Shown here in pieces: positions 51,718 through 61,233 of a stretch of 64,000 bases of DNA. The notes beneath the pieces were generated by a model. It worked only from the letters and a program-made list of their open reading frames with translations. It had not been told where the DNA came from and made no database searches. Numbering within the stretch: position 1 is the first letter of the stretch; each line of letters begins with the position of its first letter. The position numbers were made by a program, and so were the translations under genes. The stretch spans positions 4,008 to 68,007 of the forward strand of contig JBARXJ010000064.1 of the NCBI GenBank assembly GCA_049647265.1. The letters are read 5' to 3'. The DNA is from JAAURB01 sp049647265. GTDB lineage: Bacteria > Cyanobacteriota > Cyanobacteriia > Cyanobacteriales > Microcoleaceae.

Positions 51718-51948
51718 AACCTTCACCCTGGCAAAAAGATTAAGATACACAAGGATACACAGGAATACACAGAATCATCTCAGTATTTATACTAAATATT
51801 ATATTTGTTAGGATACACAACTCTAACTTGTGAATCTTTGCTTTAATACTTGACTTTTGTATTTATGTATTGGTAATAATATTTAAATCAAATATGCAGA
51901 ATTATCATCAATTCTCATGTTGACAATACTTAACAGAGAGCATCTACC

Positions 51949-52917
51949 ATGATTCAATTCAAAAATTATCTAATTTGTTTAAGTTTCTCCGTGGCAAGCT
52001 GTTTACTAGCCATTCAATCTGTTTATGCAGAATCTTTAAGCGATCAATGGAACTATACAAGTGATTCTCCTGCTGATAGTATTCGTGTTGAAGATGGAAA
52101 TTACACGGTTGGAAATACTATTTATGAAATTTATGGCACTGGAATTAAACAAGATGATGATTATATTTGGGTTGGTATTAACTCCAATTTACCGTTAACT
52201 GGATTAGATACAGAACCTACTATTACAGCACCTAATGGTACAGCATATGAAATTAGTAATGAGAATATAGGTCATGGAGATTTTTTCTTTGATTTTTCAG
52301 GGTTAGGTAGTTTTAAAGCAGCCAGTGATTCTAATAGTTTATTTGCGGTACATTTTGCCGAAAGTAATGATTCTGGCGTATCTGAAGTCGGAGTTTATAA
52401 CTCAGTGACAGCTAAAAGTGTTGTGGCTGACAATGCAGGTTGGTCTAATTTATTTAATCATAATTCAAATGGTGTTTTTCCTCTAACAAACAATTCAGCA
52501 ACAATGGGAGATTTAGCATGGGATGATGATTATTATTCTGCTTATAATACAGAAGCGGGTAACAGAAATAATCCTGACAGCTTAATTCCTAATGTGATTG
52601 ACTCAGGTAATAAAATCGGAGATATTACTTTACTCGATCAGGATGAATTAATTAGTGCTGGGTTTGATTCTAGTAATTTTATTGATTCTGGAGAGGAATT
52701 ATTCGGGTTTAAAATTGACCGAAATCTTTTACCAGACGGAGACTTTATTGCCACTTTAATTCATGAATGTAATAACGATGCAACGGCAATAGAAGGATTA
52801 TTTACTCCTCCTCCTCCTCCTAAACCTGTTCCTGAAGCTGGAACAAATCTAGGAATTATCGTTTTAGGTTTATTCGGCTTAGGTTGGCAGTTAAAACACA
52901 AAAAACCTGCTTCTTAA
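51949..52917 (+). CDS. Exosortase-dependent (PEP-CTERM-type) surface protein, XDD3-like
   Basis: Signal peptide (about 5-27, cleavage near VYA-E), a beta-rich extracellular domain (DQWNYTSDS, GNTIYEIYGTGIKQDDDYIW, VGINSNLPLTG, DFFFDFSGLGSFKAAS), then a C-terminal sorting signal: short PPPPPK tract, VPEAG, membrane segment (LGIIVLGLFGLGWQ) and KHKK tail. The domain matches my memory of the XDD3 family; less certain than the sorting signal. Secreted and processed by an exosortase encoded elsewhere. Confidence 0.8.
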   Translation: MIQFKNYLICLSFSVASCLLAIQSVYAESLSDQWNYTSDSPADSIRVEDGNYTVGNTIYEIYGTGIKQDDDYIWVGINSNLPLTGLDTEPTITAPNGTAYEISNENIGHGDFFFDFSGLGSFKAASDSNSLFAVHFAESNDSGVSEVGVYNSVTAKSVVADNAGWSNLFNHNSNGVFPLTNNSATMGDLAWDDDYYSAYNTEAGNRNNPDSLIPNVIDSGNKIGDITLLDQDELISAGFDSSNFIDSGEELFGFKIDRNLLPDGDFIATLIHECNNDATAIEGLFTPPPPPKPVPEAGTNLGIIVLGLFGLGWQLKHKKPAS

Positions 52918-52986
52918 GTCAATTTAAGTTTGATTCTTTTCACAACTCAATACTCCTCAAAGTTTTTCATTCTAGCCTCTAGAACT

Positions 52987-53736
52987 ATGAAATTAGCTGC
53001 TTTCACATTCACAACCACTCTAACTTTACTCGGCTTCAGTTATTCTGCGGTTGATGCTGTTACCCTGACTCATCTGACTTCTGATGATGAGATGAATGCT
53101 TTGATCCAAGATATTGCATTTGTTGCTGAAGGACGCATTGGCGATGGCGCAGGAATAATGACTCATGAACTCAATTTACATGAATTCGATCCAGGAGATC
53201 CTCAAATTACAGAACAATTTAACTGGCAAAATGGAGTTACAGAAAACTTTGAATTATCTTACGATCCCGACTTAAATTTAGTTCAATTTAGTTTAGGCAA
53301 TAGCCTACTGAATTATAATTATGCGGTGCGACCCTGCGGCTTTGTAAGCCGCTAAGGAACGCGCACCAAGACAAACGATCCATTTTCTGATATCTTTATT
53401 CGGACTCGGGCAGTCAATCCGGGAAGTTCTATGCTGATCGATAATTTATCTTTGGATAATCAATTCTTAGACGATCAATCCTATGCCATTGCTGAAACGG
53501 GCGGATTAGATATTCTCCGAATTTCTGATGTAATGAATCGTTTTACATTAACTGGAAATTCAACAATGTCATGGCAAAACTTACCGGAACAATCTAAACT
53601 TGCTTTTCAAATCAAAGTAGCACAAACAGATGAAGACACCTCTCAAGAGGTACCTGAACCCAGTTTAATATTAGGTTTAATTATTGTAGGAGGAGCTAAA
53701 ATATATTCAAATTATCCGTTTAATTCTGCTAAATAA
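52987..53736 (+). pseudogene. PEP-CTERM surface protein (choice-of-anchor W-like), broken by a 51-bp repeat
   Basis: Start ATG 52987 (MKLAAFTFTTTLTLLGFSYS signal peptide). The first part (to 53322) reads ...LGNSLLNYNY, then a 51-bp repeat with an in-frame TAA interrupts it; after the repeat the same frame continues NDPFSDIFIRTRAVN to VPEPSLILGLIIVGG and a basic tail. Removing the 51 bp gives one continuous 233-residue frame. With the repeat, translation stops after about 118 residues and the sorting signal is lost. Family name is from memory. Confidence 0.85.
53323..53373 (+). repeat. 51-bp palindromic insertion, copy 3
   Basis: Begins GCGGTGCGACC, ends GCGCACCAAGACA; internal stem GCGGC / GCCGC. 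Same ends and length as the copy at 23992-24042. Contains TAA in the host frame. Confidence 0.92.
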
Positions 53737-53752
53737 AAAGAAAGAAAATTTT

Positions 53753-53791
53753 AAAATCCTACCCAATTGTGTAGCGCTTGAGTAGGATTTT
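53753..53791. terminator. Bidirectional terminator between a PEP-CTERM gene and apcC
   Basis: AAAATCCTAC / GTAGGATTTT: a perfect 10-bp stem with a 19-base loop; AT-rich tracts on both sides (T-run in the apcC direction). Confidence 0.8.
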
Positions 53792-53820
53792 AGGGTTATA
53801 AAGAAATTAAAGGAATTAAT

Positions 53821-54024
53821 TTAAAGTAATCCGGTATTGGCTCCAACTTTACCTGTAGCCAGTTCTACTTTAACAATTTTACCGCCCATTTTCATAATCC
53901 GTTGCTGTTCTTTAAACCAATTATCATAAGGAACGAGCTTAGTGAAATAAGTATTTTGTAATTCCCGTTGGGTGCGAATGCGGGTTTGGCTGGGAACACA
54001 AGCAGTAACTCTAAACATTCTCAT
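53821..54024 (-). CDS. apcC: Allophycocyanin core linker (LC 7.8)
   Basis: 67-residue core linker that binds within allophycocyanin trimers of the phycobilisome core. Typical sequence MRMFRVTACVPSQTRIRTQR and KMGGKIVKVELATGK. Last gene of apcABC, 241 bp after apcB, followed by a strong terminator. Confidence 0.96.
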   Translation of the reverse strand: MRMFRVTACVPSQTRIRTQRELQNTYFTKLVPYDNWFKEQQRIMKMGGKIVKVELATGKVGANTGLL

Positions 54025-54265
54025 GGGTTATGAATCTCCTAAATTAGATTTTTAGCTTTAATTAACTTTGGTGTGAATGAAATGTATTAAATGGCAAAGC
54101 CGGGAGTCAAGAATCAATACTAACTCGTTAAAACTAATAACTGATTTGAGATTAGCCTTTGACGCTTTAGCATTCATCCCAGACTTCCCAGGCTTCAATT
54201 TTAAGGATGAATCGATAGAAAAATCAACTGATTAATTTTTCACACTTTCATCGCGCCAGAATAGT

Positions 54266-54751
54266 CTAGCTTAAGCCAGAGCAGATGTAGTCAAAGTAAA
54301 CGCCCATTTCTTTACCGGCATCTGAACCGACTAAACCAGCGGTGACTTCTTTCATCGCTTGAATAGCGTTAACAGTGTTACCAATGGGTACACCTAAGGA
54401 GTTGTAGGTTTCTTTTAAACCATTAAGCACGCGCTCATCGAGAATAGAAGGATCACCCGCTAACATGGCGTAAGTTGAATAACGGAGATAGTAGTCTAAG
54501 TCACGGATGCAAGCAGCATAGCGACGAGTGGTGTACATATTACCACCAGGACGAGTCACATCAGAGTACAGTAAAGACTTAGCAACTGCTTCTTTTACGA
54601 TGTTTGCTGCGTTGGCACTAATAGAAGTTGCAGCCCGAACCCGTAATTCACCTGTGGCGAAGTAACCTTTTAGTTTATCTAAAGCTGAGGAATCAAGGTA
54701 CTTTCCTTGAACGTCAGAGGAATTAATAACGGAGGTAATTGCGTCTTGCAT
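54266..54751 (-). CDS. apcB: Allophycocyanin beta subunit
   Basis: 161 residues; bilin-binding Cys81 in AACIRDLDYYLR and the methylated Asn71 in PGGNMY. Forms the phycobilisome core with ApcA. It follows apcA by 85 bp in the same operon. Confidence 0.97.
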   Translation of the reverse strand: MQDAITSVINSSDVQGKYLDSSALDKLKGYFATGELRVRAATSISANAANIVKEAVAKSLLYSDVTRPGGNMYTTRRYAACIRDLDYYLRYSTYAMLAGDPSILDERVLNGLKETYNSLGVPIGNTVNAIQAMKEVTAGLVGSDAGKEMGVYFDYICSGLS

Positions 54752-54836
54752 GATGATATTTGTTTAGCTTTCTTCAAAAAGTTGCTGAGTTAAGAGATGG
54801 TTCGTCGTTGAGAAATAATCAGGCGAATCCCACAAA

Positions 54837-55322
54837 CTAGGACATCGCACCGATAACATAGTCGAAGTAACCACTCGCTTCAGCCGCGTCATCACCAGAT
54901 AATAAACCAGTGGCAACGTTTTTCATGGCGCGAACACCTTCGACAACCGCATCAATCGGAGTTCCTAAAGATTTATACATTTCGCGAACACCGACAATAC
55001 CGATTTCTTCAATCGGAGTTGTGTCACCCGCAACAATTCCGTAGGTGATTAAACGCAGATAGTAATCTAAATCCCGTAAGCAAGTCGCAGTCATTTCTTC
55101 ACCGTAAGCGTTGCCACCAGGGGAAGTCACATCAGGACGCTTTTGGAACAGTTGGTTGCCTGCTTCTTTAACGATACGCTCACGAGCACCACTCATAGTT
55201 TCAGCGATCCGAACGCGACGCTCGCCGCTGGTAACAAAGGACTTGATCCGATCTAATTCACCGGGGCTGAGATAACGAGCCTCAGCATCCGCATTAACAA
55301 TGGATTTTGTAACGATACTCAT
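54837..55322 (-). CDS. apcA: Allophycocyanin alpha subunit
   Basis: 161 residues; bilin-binding Cys81 in TATCLRDLDYYLR. First gene of the apcABC operon; the leader is long (see the region upstream). The core-linker gene apcE is not in the window. Confidence 0.97.
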   Translation of the reverse strand: MSIVTKSIVNADAEARYLSPGELDRIKSFVTSGERRVRIAETMSGARERIVKEAGNQLFQKRPDVTSPGGNAYGEEMTATCLRDLDYYLRLITYGIVAGDTTPIEEIGIVGVREMYKSLGTPIDAVVEGVRAMKNVATGLLSGDDAAEASGYFDYVIGAMS

Positions 55323-55880
55323 TTTTTACCAAAACGTTTAGCTAACGTGTTCATTTTTAAACCCATCACTGTCGCGAATCACCGCGATCTGCTGTGGTTT
55401 ACCTTTGCCGTATCTTTAGATTTTAAAGATACCGACCTACGATGACACAAAGTGCATTCTGTGCTTGTGACACTGAACTAATTCTCTGCTACACCGAACT
55501 TCAAAGAATTGTACCACTTGCTGAGAAGTTAACCCCAGTCCTCAACAATTGTTAAGGAATTGCGATTCACCCACAATTAGCCCTGGCCAGTTCTGGTATC
55601 AGTCCGGAAACAGCAGGTTGTGACATCAATACCTATCGCATGTATTTTCAGGCATGATGCTCACAATATGAGTCAGTTTGTAATAGTTTTTAACATTTCT
55701 TCTCAGGGGAGTGGTTATTTATCCCTTAATTATTCCTGTTCGTTTTTAGCTACAGCACAGGTACGCCGAGCCCGACATCCCGCAGGCGATCGCGCTCCGC
55801 GCCTTTGATAAAGACTGAACCCATAACGAATAGCGATACAATACATCCCTAGCTAGTTAATTTCACTCTCGCATCACATC
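55323..55880. promoter_or_regulatory. apcA leader/promoter region and intergenic sequence
   Basis: 558 bp. A TACAAT hexamer on the minus strand (55508-55513) is a candidate -10 box, which would give an apcA leader of about 180 nt; the -35 is unclear. A GC-rich tract near 55765-55800 contains GCGATCGC. The short open frame 55620-55808 is not credible. Confidence 0.4.
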
Positions 55881-56468
55881 ATGCTCAACATCCGCATTCT
55901 TCATCGATGTCAGTCCGCGATCGCAACGGTTGTCCTTATCAGTTGTGTTACATTGGCGATCGCATCGATGCTCATTACCCCACCTGCGATCGCTGGGCTC
56001 AATGACGATCGCTTTGATGGCAATATTTTTGCCTTGTATGCTGGCAATGGCTCTTTAGTCCCTGCCCGAGTCACCTTAGCGCAATCTCGAGCAAAGTCGC
56101 GTGCAGCCTTACTGGTGTATTTCCTCGACGACAGTAAAGACTGTAAACAGTTCGTTGATACCATTTCCCAACTCCAACGTTACTATGGCATGGCGGCTGA
56201 TTTTATTCCCGTCAACGTCGATACCCTTGCCTTAGAAAAGGTGGATAATCCCAACGAAGTCGGTTACTATTACACAGGCTATGTACCGCAAACTGTTGTG
56301 ATCGATCAATCGGGTGAGGTTGTCTTAGATCGGGTGGGACAAGTGTCTTTTGAAGACATTGATGATGCGATGCGAGACGTGTTCGATTTATTACCGCGTT
56401 CAGAATCAGTTGAACTCAAACGTCGGGCTTTCAATGAGTTTAACTCCGAATTAGTCCCGAGTGAATAA
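55881..56468 (+). CDS. Thylakoid photosystem I accumulation factor (thioredoxin-like)
   Basis: 195 residues with a membrane/signal segment (about 14-38) followed by AGLNDDRFDGNIFALYAGNG, then a thioredoxin-like fold (ALLVYFLDDSKDCKQFVDTI and VPQTVVIDQSGEVVLDRVG) and a conserved tail (LLPRSESVELKRRAFNE). It matches my memory of the cyanobacterial thylakoid protein annotated as photosystem I accumulation factor. The active-site CxxC is reduced to one Cys (KDCKQ). Confidence 0.82.
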   Translation: MLNIRILHRCQSAIATVVLISCVTLAIASMLITPPAIAGLNDDRFDGNIFALYAGNGSLVPARVTLAQSRAKSRAALLVYFLDDSKDCKQFVDTISQLQRYYGMAADFIPVNVDTLALEKVDNPNEVGYYYTGYVPQTVVIDQSGEVVLDRVGQVSFEDIDDAMRDVFDLLPRSESVELKRRAFNEFNSELVPSE

Positions 56469-56673
56469 CATCAAAATGGAATTGAATCGCCCCGATCCTA
56501 TACAAAAGTTTACATATTTGCTATAATAGTCGCAAATCAAACTAGATACACTTTGATGAACCTCATCACGCAGCTCAGGTCAGCTCCAAATTTAAGTGTA
56601 ACGACTTTAGAGATGACAACGCTTGAAAGCGGGTGTTGATGGTTGTTTTTTTTTTAGGATTTTACCAGAACTT

Positions 56674-56856
56674 ATGAATCCTCAATCCTCTCCTTCAACG
56701 GCAAACTCTACCAAAGCCAGAGAACCCCAACCCAGTTATGTCAAACTTGCCATGCGAAATATGGTGAGAAAAGGGGGAAAATCTTTATTTCATTTCACTC
56801 TGACAACAGTCGCTCTATTGAGTCTATTGATCGGCGTTTCATACTTAACTCGTTGA
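56674..56856 (+). CDS. DUF3285 small membrane protein
   Basis: 60 residues from ATG 56674; an N-terminal variable part, conserved PSYVKLAMRNMVRKGGKSLF and one C-terminal membrane helix (HFTLTTVALLSLLIGVSYL). Known only as DUF3285, conserved in cyanobacteria next to ybeY, as here. The in-frame start at 56623 adds 17 residues that I think are not translated. Confidence 0.8.
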   Translation: MNPQSSPSTANSTKAREPQPSYVKLAMRNMVRKGGKSLFHFTLTTVALLSLLIGVSYLTR

Positions 56857-56866
56857 GGCAGGGGCG

Positions 56867-57430
56867 ATGAGTGTTGAGGTGGAAGTCACTGTTCAAACAG
56901 ATTTTTGGCAACAACCCAGCTCCAGCGAGGCGCAAACCCGTCTGCGGTTACGTTATCCAACGCCTCCAGTCTCTACTGTGATGTGGCAACAATGGTTCAG
57001 TCAATGGTTACAAGAACTTGCCACAGACTTACCGGATGCCCCGAGTTATGAACTGACTCTGCGTTTAACAAGCGACCCAGAAATTCGCCACCTCAACGCC
57101 CAATATCGGCTATCCGATAAACCCACCGATGTGTTAGCTTTTGCCGCGTTAGAGGCGAATATACCCTGTGCTGCGGCAGTTTTCCAATCTCAACCCCTGA
57201 CTCTGGGTGATATTGTGATTTCTGTCGAAACCTCCGATCGCCAAGCCCAACAACAGGGACATTCATTAACAACGGAATTAGCTTGGTTAGCCGTCCATGG
57301 CTGTTTGCATCTGTTGGGTTGGGATCATCCGGATCAAGACCACTTCGAGCGAATGATCAATAAACAAGTCACTCTGCTTGCCGCGATCAATTTAGAAATC
57401 AATCATCAACCCAGTATCTGCCCTAACTAA
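56867..57430 (+). CDS. ybeY: Endoribonuclease YbeY, 16S rRNA maturation
   Basis: Zinc-dependent single-strand RNase needed for 16S rRNA 3' processing. Catalytic motif H-x3-H-x5-H is in HGCLHLLGWDH at about 144-154, and the conserved SDKPTDVLAFAA precedes it. 187 residues. It starts 10 bp after DUF3285, likely co-transcribed. Confidence 0.95.
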   Translation: MSVEVEVTVQTDFWQQPSSSEAQTRLRLRYPTPPVSTVMWQQWFSQWLQELATDLPDAPSYELTLRLTSDPEIRHLNAQYRLSDKPTDVLAFAALEANIPCAAAVFQSQPLTLGDIVISVETSDRQAQQQGHSLTTELAWLAVHGCLHLLGWDHPDQDHFERMINKQVTLLAAINLEINHQPSICPN

Positions 57431-57574
57431 TGAATCAATTATACTTTGATCAATTAACATCTCATTCGATAGAGGTAAATTAGCCCCATCTGGGTAATGA
57501 TTGTGTTAAATTTCAACCAGAATTGATCAAAGTGTTCTCGTCCAAACTGTGCTGACTTAAACAACTTCTCAATA

Positions 57575-58078
57575 ATGGATCTAGATAAAACCACAATTTC
57601 CCCGGTATCGACTCAGTTTTTCTCTCACTCTAAGGAAACTCAACCATCTGTTTCCTCAGACTCGGATACCGCCGTTGGTGGAGAGCGATCTCAATCCTGG
57701 CAAGTCGCAACTAATTTAGTCGTGAGTTTCCAGTATGCTTGGACGGGTATTACCTATGCATTTCAAACACAGCGTAATTTTCGGATTCATACGGTTATTG
57801 GTATTTTAGCCGTCAGCCTCAGTTTAATTTTACAGTTAAGTCCAGTCAAAATAGCAATTATTGGCTTAACAATTGGATCGGTCATGGCAATGGAATTACT
57901 CAATACCGCGATTGAATCGATTGTTGATTTGAGTGTCGGACAATCTTTTCATGAACTGGCTAAGATTGCGAAAGATTGCGCGGCAGGGGCAGTGATGATC
58001 TTTGCCTTAGCGGCTGTACTCGTGGCATCCGTATTAATCTTACCACCTTTGTTTGCTGAAATCATTCAATGGGTTTAA
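57575..58078 (+). CDS. dgkA: Diacylglycerol kinase (DgkA/undecaprenol kinase type)
   Basis: Small membrane lipid kinase of 167 residues: three membrane helices (about 70-165) with the catalytic motif MELLNTAIESIVDLS and KIAKDCAAGAV. It has a 50-residue soluble N-terminal extension. The order ybeY-dgkA-trpG/pabA is frequent in cyanobacteria. The stop lies 16 bp before the next start. Confidence 0.94.
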   Translation: MDLDKTTISPVSTQFFSHSKETQPSVSSDSDTAVGGERSQSWQVATNLVVSFQYAWTGITYAFQTQRNFRIHTVIGILAVSLSLILQLSPVKIAIIGLTIGSVMAMELLNTAIESIVDLSVGQSFHELAKIAKDCAAGAVMIFALAAVLVASVLILPPLFAEIIQWV

Positions 58079-58094
58079 AAGGAGTCGGAAAAAG

Positions 58095-58700
58095 ATGATT
58101 ATCGTCATCGATAATTATGATAGTTTCACCTACAATATTGTTCAATACTTAGGGGAATTAGGGACAGAATTGCCCGTAGCCGCTGAAGTTAAAGTTTATC
58201 GTAACGATCAAATTTCGATAGATGAAATTCGTCAACTTCAACCCGACGGTATTGTTATTTCTCCAGGCCCTGGTCGCCCAGAAGATGCTGGGATTTCTCT
58301 CGATTTAATTGAACAACTCGGGCCAACGTTTCCGATTTTAGGCGTTTGTTTAGGCCATCAAAGTATTGGGCAAGTGTTTAACGCCCAAGTGGTTTCGGCC
58401 CCAGAATTAATGCATGGTAAAACATCACAGGTGCATCATACGGGGGTGGGTGTATTTGAAAATCTAGACAATCCCTTAACTGCCACTCGTTATCATAGTT
58501 TAGTGATTGACCGTCCCAGTTGCCCAGATGTACTAGAAGTGACAGCATGGGTCGATGATGGCACCATTATGGGGGTTCGACATCGAGACTATCCCCATAT
58601 CCAAGGGGTACAATTCCACCCGGAAAGCATTCTCACCAATAGCGGTAAACAATTGCTGCGAAATTTTTTAACCACTTTGTCCAAAAAGCCTGTAGGATAG
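58095..58700 (+). CDS. trpG: Glutamine amidotransferase, anthranilate/aminodeoxychorismate synthase component II
   Basis: Class I glutaminase that supplies ammonia to chorismate-using synthases. The catalytic Cys is in GVCLGHQSIG (about residue 84) and the His/Glu pair in VQFHPES. Begins MIIVIDNYDSFTYNIVQYLG after an AAAGGAG site, so I chose 58095 rather than 58053. TrpG and PabA functions are often shared in cyanobacteria; no partner chain is adjacent. Confidence 0.93.
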   Translation: MIIVIDNYDSFTYNIVQYLGELGTELPVAAEVKVYRNDQISIDEIRQLQPDGIVISPGPGRPEDAGISLDLIEQLGPTFPILGVCLGHQSIGQVFNAQVVSAPELMHGKTSQVHHTGVGVFENLDNPLTATRYHSLVIDRPSCPDVLEVTAWVDDGTIMGVRHRDYPHIQGVQFHPESILTNSGKQLLRNFLTTLSKKPVG

Positions 58701-58775
58701 TTTACTGGAATATTCTCTCGTTAATGTGACTAGTCGTTGCAACAACAATAATTGAGCATCTTATACAGATAGATT

Positions 58776-59573
58776 ATGAAACGACGACAGTTTATCCAGT
58801 TTGCCCAACTTAGCGCTTTAAGTGCGATCGCGTCTAGTTTTGTCTTTCCCGCAAATCGTTCAATCGCACAACCGTCTAATCAGCTTACTATTCAGTGGTT
58901 GGGTCATACCTGCTTTTATTTTACCGGTGGCGGGTTACAAGTCTTAGTGAATCCTTTTAAACCATTTAAGCAAACCGGCTGTACCGTCGGTTATCGTAAC
59001 CCTAAAATTGATACCCAGTTAGTCCTGATTAGCAGTCGTCTATTGGATGAAGGATCGATTGATGGATTTGCTGGAAATCCTCTCTTATTACATGAGTCTG
59101 GCGTTTATCAGCTTGATCGAACCCAAATTCAAGGGATTCGGACTGATAAAGATCGGCAAAAAGGACAACGCTTGGGGACGAATATCGCTTGGGTGTGGCA
59201 ACAAGCAGGGATTAAAATTGTACACCTAGGTGGACTAGCAGGACCGATTCAAGATGAAGAACGATATCTAATTGGTCGTCCGGATGTGATGTTAATTCCG
59301 GTGGGGGGTGATAAGAAATCCTATACCCCAGAAGAGGCAAAAGAAACGATTAACTTTTTAAAGCCTAAAATTGTCATCCCGACTCACTACAAAACTCAGG
59401 CTGCTGATGAGGCCACTTGTGATTTAATTTCAGTTGAACCCTTTTTACAGGTGATGGAAGGCAACACCATCCGTCAAGTCCCTGGAGATACTTTAAGCTT
59501 AACCTCAGACAGTTTACCCCAGCAAGGAACCACGGTTGAAGTTCTCACTTATAATTTTGCTTCGGCTGTTTAA
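58776..59573 (+). CDS. Metallo-beta-lactamase-fold protein with a degenerate metal site, Tat-like signal
   Basis: 265 residues. N-terminal MKRRQFIQFAQLSALSAIAS resembles a twin-arginine signal, so it is probably exported. The fold resembles UlaG-type metallo-hydrolases (WLGHTCFYF with His44; His150 in VHLGGL; His204 in IPTHYK), but where the family has the metal motif HxHxDH this protein reads LISSRLLDEGSID (83-95), so the site is lost. Function may be non-catalytic. It overlaps the convergent mnmD gene by 4 bp. Confidence 0.82.
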   Translation: MKRRQFIQFAQLSALSAIASSFVFPANRSIAQPSNQLTIQWLGHTCFYFTGGGLQVLVNPFKPFKQTGCTVGYRNPKIDTQLVLISSRLLDEGSIDGFAGNPLLLHESGVYQLDRTQIQGIRTDKDRQKGQRLGTNIAWVWQQAGIKIVHLGGLAGPIQDEERYLIGRPDVMLIPVGGDKKSYTPEEAKETINFLKPKIVIPTHYKTQAADEATCDLISVEPFLQVMEGNTIRQVPGDTLSLTSDSLPQQGTTVEVLTYNFASAV

Positions 59574-60442
59574 CCATTCCCTTTCCAGCGTTTTTTCCAT
59601 TGAGTGGTGGGTTCTAAAGTTGACTGTTGTTGTTCTTGTTGCCGACGTTGCAGAATCGTTTCTTTAGAGTCGGATAAATTACTATCGCGATAAGGAATAG
59701 CAGCGCGAGTTTGTAAATGTTCAATTTCTTTTGTAGACAACGGCGTTAAACCTACTGTTGAAAAGCTGGCAATCGTTCCAGGGGTGCGTCGTCCCACAGG
59801 AGTGGTTGAACCAATGTTTAAATTAGCGGCTATCAGCGCGGCTCTGGCGGGGGCAGAACAGACGTAAGTGGCTAAATGACCATTTGGGGTCAAACACTGA
59901 GCCAGCAGGGTGAGAAACTCAACCGTCCAAAGCTGGGGGCAGGCTGGGGGGGAAAAGGGATCGAGAAAAACAGCATCAGCCTTAAACCCGGAATGGTAAA
60001 CCTCTTGCAAGGTAAGTCTTGCATCTCCAATTAGTAATTTAGCCTGAATTTTATCCGTTTGGAGTTGATGGGTTTTTGCAAGGGTGGTTAAATATTCAGC
60101 AATCGGATCTGGGTAGTCATTTAACAGATCATAGGCGATCGCGGTTTGTGGCACCATTTCATCCAATTCTAAACCCATCCAATACACAGAACAGTTCGGA
60201 TTGGTTTGCCAGATAGCGGTTAAGGCAGCAGCGGTATTGTAGCCTAAACCATAACAAATATCGAGTAAATAAATCGAGGAATTTTGAGCTTTTTGTCTCA
60301 GTTGCAAGGGTTCAACAAATTTACATTCCGCTTCTTGTTTCGCGCCAAAATGACTATGAAAGGCTTGATTAAATTCAGCGGAAAAGAAGGTATAAGAACC
60401 ATCCGCTGTGGGTTGTAAGTCGAAGGGTTGAGTCTCAGTCAT
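59570..60442 (-). CDS. mnmD: tRNA 5-methylaminomethyl-2-thiouridine methyltransferase, MnmD type
   Basis: Rossmann-fold SAM-dependent methyltransferase for the wobble uridine of tRNA, the MnmC N-terminal domain without the oxidase part. Motifs: TADGSYTFFSAEFNQAFHS, LLDICYGLGYNTAAAL, DAVFLDPFSPPACPQLWT and GRRTPGTIASFSTVG. I chose the ATG at 60442; a GTG at 60484 in the same frame is an alternative. Basic C-terminal tail. Confidence 0.9.
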   Translation of the reverse strand: MTETQPFDLQPTADGSYTFFSAEFNQAFHSHFGAKQEAECKFVEPLQLRQKAQNSSIYLLDICYGLGYNTAAALTAIWQTNPNCSVYWMGLELDEMVPQTAIAYDLLNDYPDPIAEYLTTLAKTHQLQTDKIQAKLLIGDARLTLQEVYHSGFKADAVFLDPFSPPACPQLWTVEFLTLLAQCLTPNGHLATYVCSAPARAALIAANLNIGSTTPVGRRTPGTIASFSTVGLTPLSTKEIEHLQTRAAIPYRDSNLSDSKETILQRRQQEQQQSTLEPTTQWKKRWKGNG

Positions 60443-60570
60443 TTGTCCGAATTGATGGGTTATTCGCGATCGCTGATGATCCACAGTGTTTGAGATAACG
60501 CCAGAAAATTTAAAATTCCTTTTACTGATCTACTACTGACTACCGACTTGCAAGATTACCTGACGCAGCG

Positions 60571-61233
60571 CTACAATAACCCGCGATACCGAATAAATAG
60601 CAAAATAACAGCCCACGAACCCAATGCCACTTTAATCGCCACTAATATATTGAGTATCGGAATGATTCCGCCACTGAATAATGTCCCCAGTTGTCCTTGC
60701 GGTAATTCTACCCCCATTAGAGTCATCGCAGCTAAGGCAATGAAAATCAAAACAGAGACTTTTTCCCAGCGGGCAGCATTCCATTTTTTATATATAGCCT
60801 CCATCCACTCAGAAGATGAAGTAATCGCAATTAAGCCAATCGCTGTACCGCCCGCGACCCCTGCCGCAAACCCGCCTCCGGGACTGAGATGACCCCGAAT
60901 TGCTAATTCAATACTCACCAATGCTGCAATTGTAGCGCCTAAGCGGGCTAAAATAATCGAAGGGCGATCGCTAAATTGATGAACCATTTGGGTGGGTTGT
61001 TCGTCAGCCAGGAGATAACGAACCCCTAAAATCGCAATGGTAAATACAACCACTTCAAAAATAGTGTCATATAATCGATTTCTAAAGATAATCCCTGAAA
61101 CGGCATTTGCCACCCCACTATCATCAACAATTGATCCAACAATTGAAAATTCATCCCATTCGGCAACAGGATTGGGTAAAACAATCATTTTAATAAATAA
61201 CACAATACCAGCGATGACATAAACCCACTTCAT
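60571..61233 (-). CDS. mnhB: Mrp-type cation/proton antiporter subunit B
   Basis: Last gene of the antiporter operon, 220 residues, with six predicted membrane helices. The C-terminal MnhB-type domain shows RGHLSPGGGFAAGVAGGTA. An N-terminal segment (about 50-75) is a fused MnhB/DUF-type extension. It begins in a 1-base overlap with the preceding stop (TAATG). Confidence 0.9.
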   Translation of the reverse strand: MKWVYVIAGIVLFIKMIVLPNPVAEWDEFSIVGSIVDDSGVANAVSGIIFRNRLYDTIFEVVVFTIAILGVRYLLADEQPTQMVHQFSDRPSIILARLGATIAALVSIELAIRGHLSPGGGFAAGVAGGTAIGLIAITSSSEWMEAIYKKWNAARWEKVSVLIFIALAAMTLMGVELPQGQLGTLFSGGIIPILNILVAIKVALGSWAVILLFIRYRGLL

